Source: JAFGBI01 sp964454025 (GTDB lineage Bacteria > Myxococcota_A > Polyangia > Polyangiales > Polyangiaceae). Taken from it: a DNA stretch of 64,000 nt. Both the position numbers and the translations under genes were made by a program. Below are positions 63,201 to 64,000 of the stretch, piece after piece. Location of the stretch: assembly GCA_964454025.1 (NCBI GenBank), contig CAYVRP010000013.1, positions 38,140 to 102,139 on the forward strand, read 5' to 3'. Position 1 is the first letter of the stretch. Each line of letters opens with the position of its first letter. The notes beneath the pieces are model-generated. The model saw nothing but the letters and a program-made list of their open reading frames with translations, made no database searches and was not told the origin of the DNA.

Positions 63201-64000
63201 GGAGGCGATGGCGGCGGTCCAGCCGGGCAGGCCGCCCTCGAGGAAGGGGTAGGCGTTGGGATCGAAGAGGCGGCCGCGCCGGGGCGGCAGCTCCAGCGTG
63301 CCGTGCTTGCCCCCGACGAAGACCAGGCGGAAGAGCGTGAGGAGCTGCCCGTAGGCCCCGAAGCGGTGGTGCATCGACTCGGGGTGGGCGCCGGCGTCGG
63401 CGGTGAGCCGGTCGTAGAGGCCGAAGAGGCTCAGGTGCTCGGCGTAGAGCGGGTGCTCCGTCGGCATCAGGCCGGCGTCCTCGGCGTACAGGAGGAACAC
63501 CAGCCGCAGCACCACCGAGAGCACGCCCTGGTAGAGGTGGTCGCCCTCCTCTTCGAGCGCGGCGCGCAGCCAGTCGTGCCGGTCGCCCACGCAGTCGCGC
63601 GCCGCGGCCTGCTCGAAGCCGGCGAGCAGGAGCTCGACCGCCTCGAAGACCTGCTCGGCGAGGGCCTGGGTCACGTCCGCCTGGCGGCGGCGGCTCTCGG
63701 CGAGCAGGCCCTCGAGCGTGTGCGCGGCGGCGGCCCCGTAGGCGCGGCGGGCGTGCAGCAGCAGCTCGAGCGCGGCGAGGACGGGGCGCCCGCCGGGCTC
63801 CCGGAGCTCGGCGACGCGGAAGGTCAGGTGCCCCGTGGTCTGCCCCGCGGGGGCGTACACCAGGCGGAGCTCGGGGCCGTTCGCGAGGAGGCCGATCGGG
63901 ATCCCCGTGTGGCGCAGGAGGCGCTCGAACTTGGCGGTCGGCGGGTAGCGCCAGGGGCCGGTCTTGTCCTCGGGGGAGTCGAGGTCGGGGGCGGGTCGCG
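60252..64000 (-). CDS. drmMI: DISARM adenine-specific methyltransferase DrmMI, partial (N-terminus beyond right edge)
   Basis: N6-adenine DNA methyltransferase of the Eco57I-like group, which marks host DNA as self in class 1 DISARM. About 1248 residues are visible; the frame is open to the right edge, with sequence matching this family (RWRYPPTAKFERLLRHTGIP-like leading into LLANGPELRLVYAPAG). SAM-binding motif I is DPAMGSGAFLVAACREL near 458-474, and catalytic motif IV is NPPF near 750 (VGNPPFGGKNT). The C-terminus is Lys/Ala/Gly-rich and ends Q-G-N-L-F, like a beta-clamp-binding peptide. The family also includes PglX/BREX enzymes; drmABC downstream support DISARM. The ATPase gene follows 33 bases after the stop. 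Confidence 0.93.
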   Translation of the reverse strand, partial: RPAPDLDSPEDKTGPWRYPPTAKFERLLRHTGIPIGLLANGPELRLVYAPAGQTTGHLTFRVAELREPGGRPVLAALELLLHARRAYGAAAAHTLEGLLAESRRRQADVTQALAEQVFEAVELLLAGFEQAAARDCVGDRHDWLRAALEEEGDHLYQGVLSVVLRLVFLLYAEDAGLMPTEHPLYAEHLSLFGLYDRLTADAGAHPESMHHRFGAYGQLLTLFRLVFVGGKHGTLELPPRRGRLFDPNAYPFLEGGLPGWTAAIASAEARARVTPPSLDDGTIYRVLHRLVVFEGQRLSYRALDVEQIGSVYESLMGYHVERLEHPAARIGKHGVWVDTGIAERLTPADRARFFKEACGLNPGPIAALEAALKAAGKDPEARLEALLAQAPGRQAERAQHRAAAGRLVIQPGEERRRSGSHYTPRSLTEPIVRRTLEPLLACLGPERTAEQLLQLKICDPAMGSGAFLVAACRELASEVVAAWTRSGELGAILEAHGDAHLAARRLVAQKCLYGVDKNPAAVELAKLSLWLVTLSKTLPFTFVDHALRQGDSLVGLSFDQLRRFHWEPEAKRGEQVDVCERLLVEALEQAVDLRQQILALAEHDDPVSQGEKRRLLEFAQQSIARVRLVGDLVVGAFFAAKSAKAREAERIRRLDLVRDWLTGERALAAADAPAERQGAAASELEQRRLEKLRKTLPALREELEGLAAEAREKLTPFHWWLEFPEVFFEERPDPLQGGKVNGAALMEAVVGNPPFGGKNTILGGNPEGYVEYLQAVHPGAHGNSDLVAHFFRRAAALLGEHGTFGLIATNTIAQGDTRTTALQPLVEQGWELYDATESMAWPGAAAVTVSVVHAAHGAVRGRVEKRRNGARGKALSSRLTAGEERQDAVALHANADCSFQGSVVLGMGFTLTPDERAALVKRDPRNAERIFPYLGGEEVNTSPRQAFDRYVISFGQMELAEAEKWPDLLAIVREKVKPERDKLKDNADGRRRRQYWWQFGRWTPALYAALAPLERCLVTARVTKHLCFSFQPTNRILNEMLYVFPLDRFTPFAVLQSRVHHPWAWLLSSSMKTDLRYTASDCFETFPFPAPEPRTVLPALEAAGEALYAARARFMVDTDQSLTKTYNALKDPACTDPRVLELRALHEAMDRAVLAAYGWSDLTVPPYCPATDGERAAAKAFADEVIDRLYALNAERAAAEAASAPAATPAGGKKRGQSANKTKASPKEGAAKAKAGRKKGGGGQGNLF

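Noticed and set aside
60252..64000. BREX PglX methyltransferase
   Set aside because: The same enzyme group, but no pglZ, brxC or brxL in view and drmA, drmB and drmC lie downstream, so DISARM is the better call.

Overview
The window is about 64 kb of very GC-rich (roughly 70% or more), gene-dense chromosome with strong third-position GC bias. Gene content points to a myxobacterium-type member of Myxococcota, probably of the Polyangiales: a DUF4388 (PATAN-like) protein, a DUF507 protein, a TIGR04552-like protein, AgmX/PglI-like double domains, Ser/Thr kinase next to a periplasmic repeat protein, many Cys-rich lipoproteins with Gly/Ser/Thr linkers, OmpA-like lipoproteins, and a bacterial squalene/phytoene-type synthase. 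The species call is inference; there is no 16S gene in the window.

Left part (1-20.5 kb), mostly leftward: the end of a cytochrome c maturation cluster (ccmC, ccmD-like, with a TPR gene upstream), a DEAD-box helicase with a DbpA-type tail, polyprenyl diphosphate synthase, a TPR protein with a decayed zincin domain, an L,D-transpeptidase, a TonB-like anchored protein, panD, then a leftward run (small membrane protein, a RelA/SpoT-like protein, DUF507, yicC, gmk, MTA phosphorylase, PfkB kinase) with overlapping starts and stops. A mono-haem cytochrome c lipoprotein pair and an OmpA-like lipoprotein follow.

Middle (20.7-50 kb): dnaE, a DUF4388 protein, tRNA-Lys(TTT), envelope lipoproteins, a PAS-PAS-receiver protein facing an HTH-receiver protein, tRNA-Gly(CCC), RluA-type pseudouridine synthase, squalene/phytoene synthase, a Ser/Thr kinase divergent from a two-gene envelope unit that ends in a ten-repeat Asp/Cys protein, ChaN-like haem lipoprotein, HelD-like helicase, TetR regulator, esterase, and membrane and lipoprotein genes of unknown role.

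Right part (50-64 kb): a 1.1-kb stretch with no convincing gene leads into an anti-phage island read leftward. It holds a class 1 DISARM system: drmMI (adenine methyltransferase, cut by the right edge), drmA (helicase), drmB (DUF1998) and drmC (PLD nuclease-like); drmD would be expected beyond the right edge. Between drmMI and drmA sit an SMC/RloA-like AAA ATPase and an overlapping TOPRIM-like DUF4276/RloB-type gene, plus a Cys-rich lipoprotein gene on the opposite strand. This nested ATPase-TOPRIM pair inside DISARM is the most interesting arrangement in the window. No insertion sequence, integrase or CRISPR array was seen.
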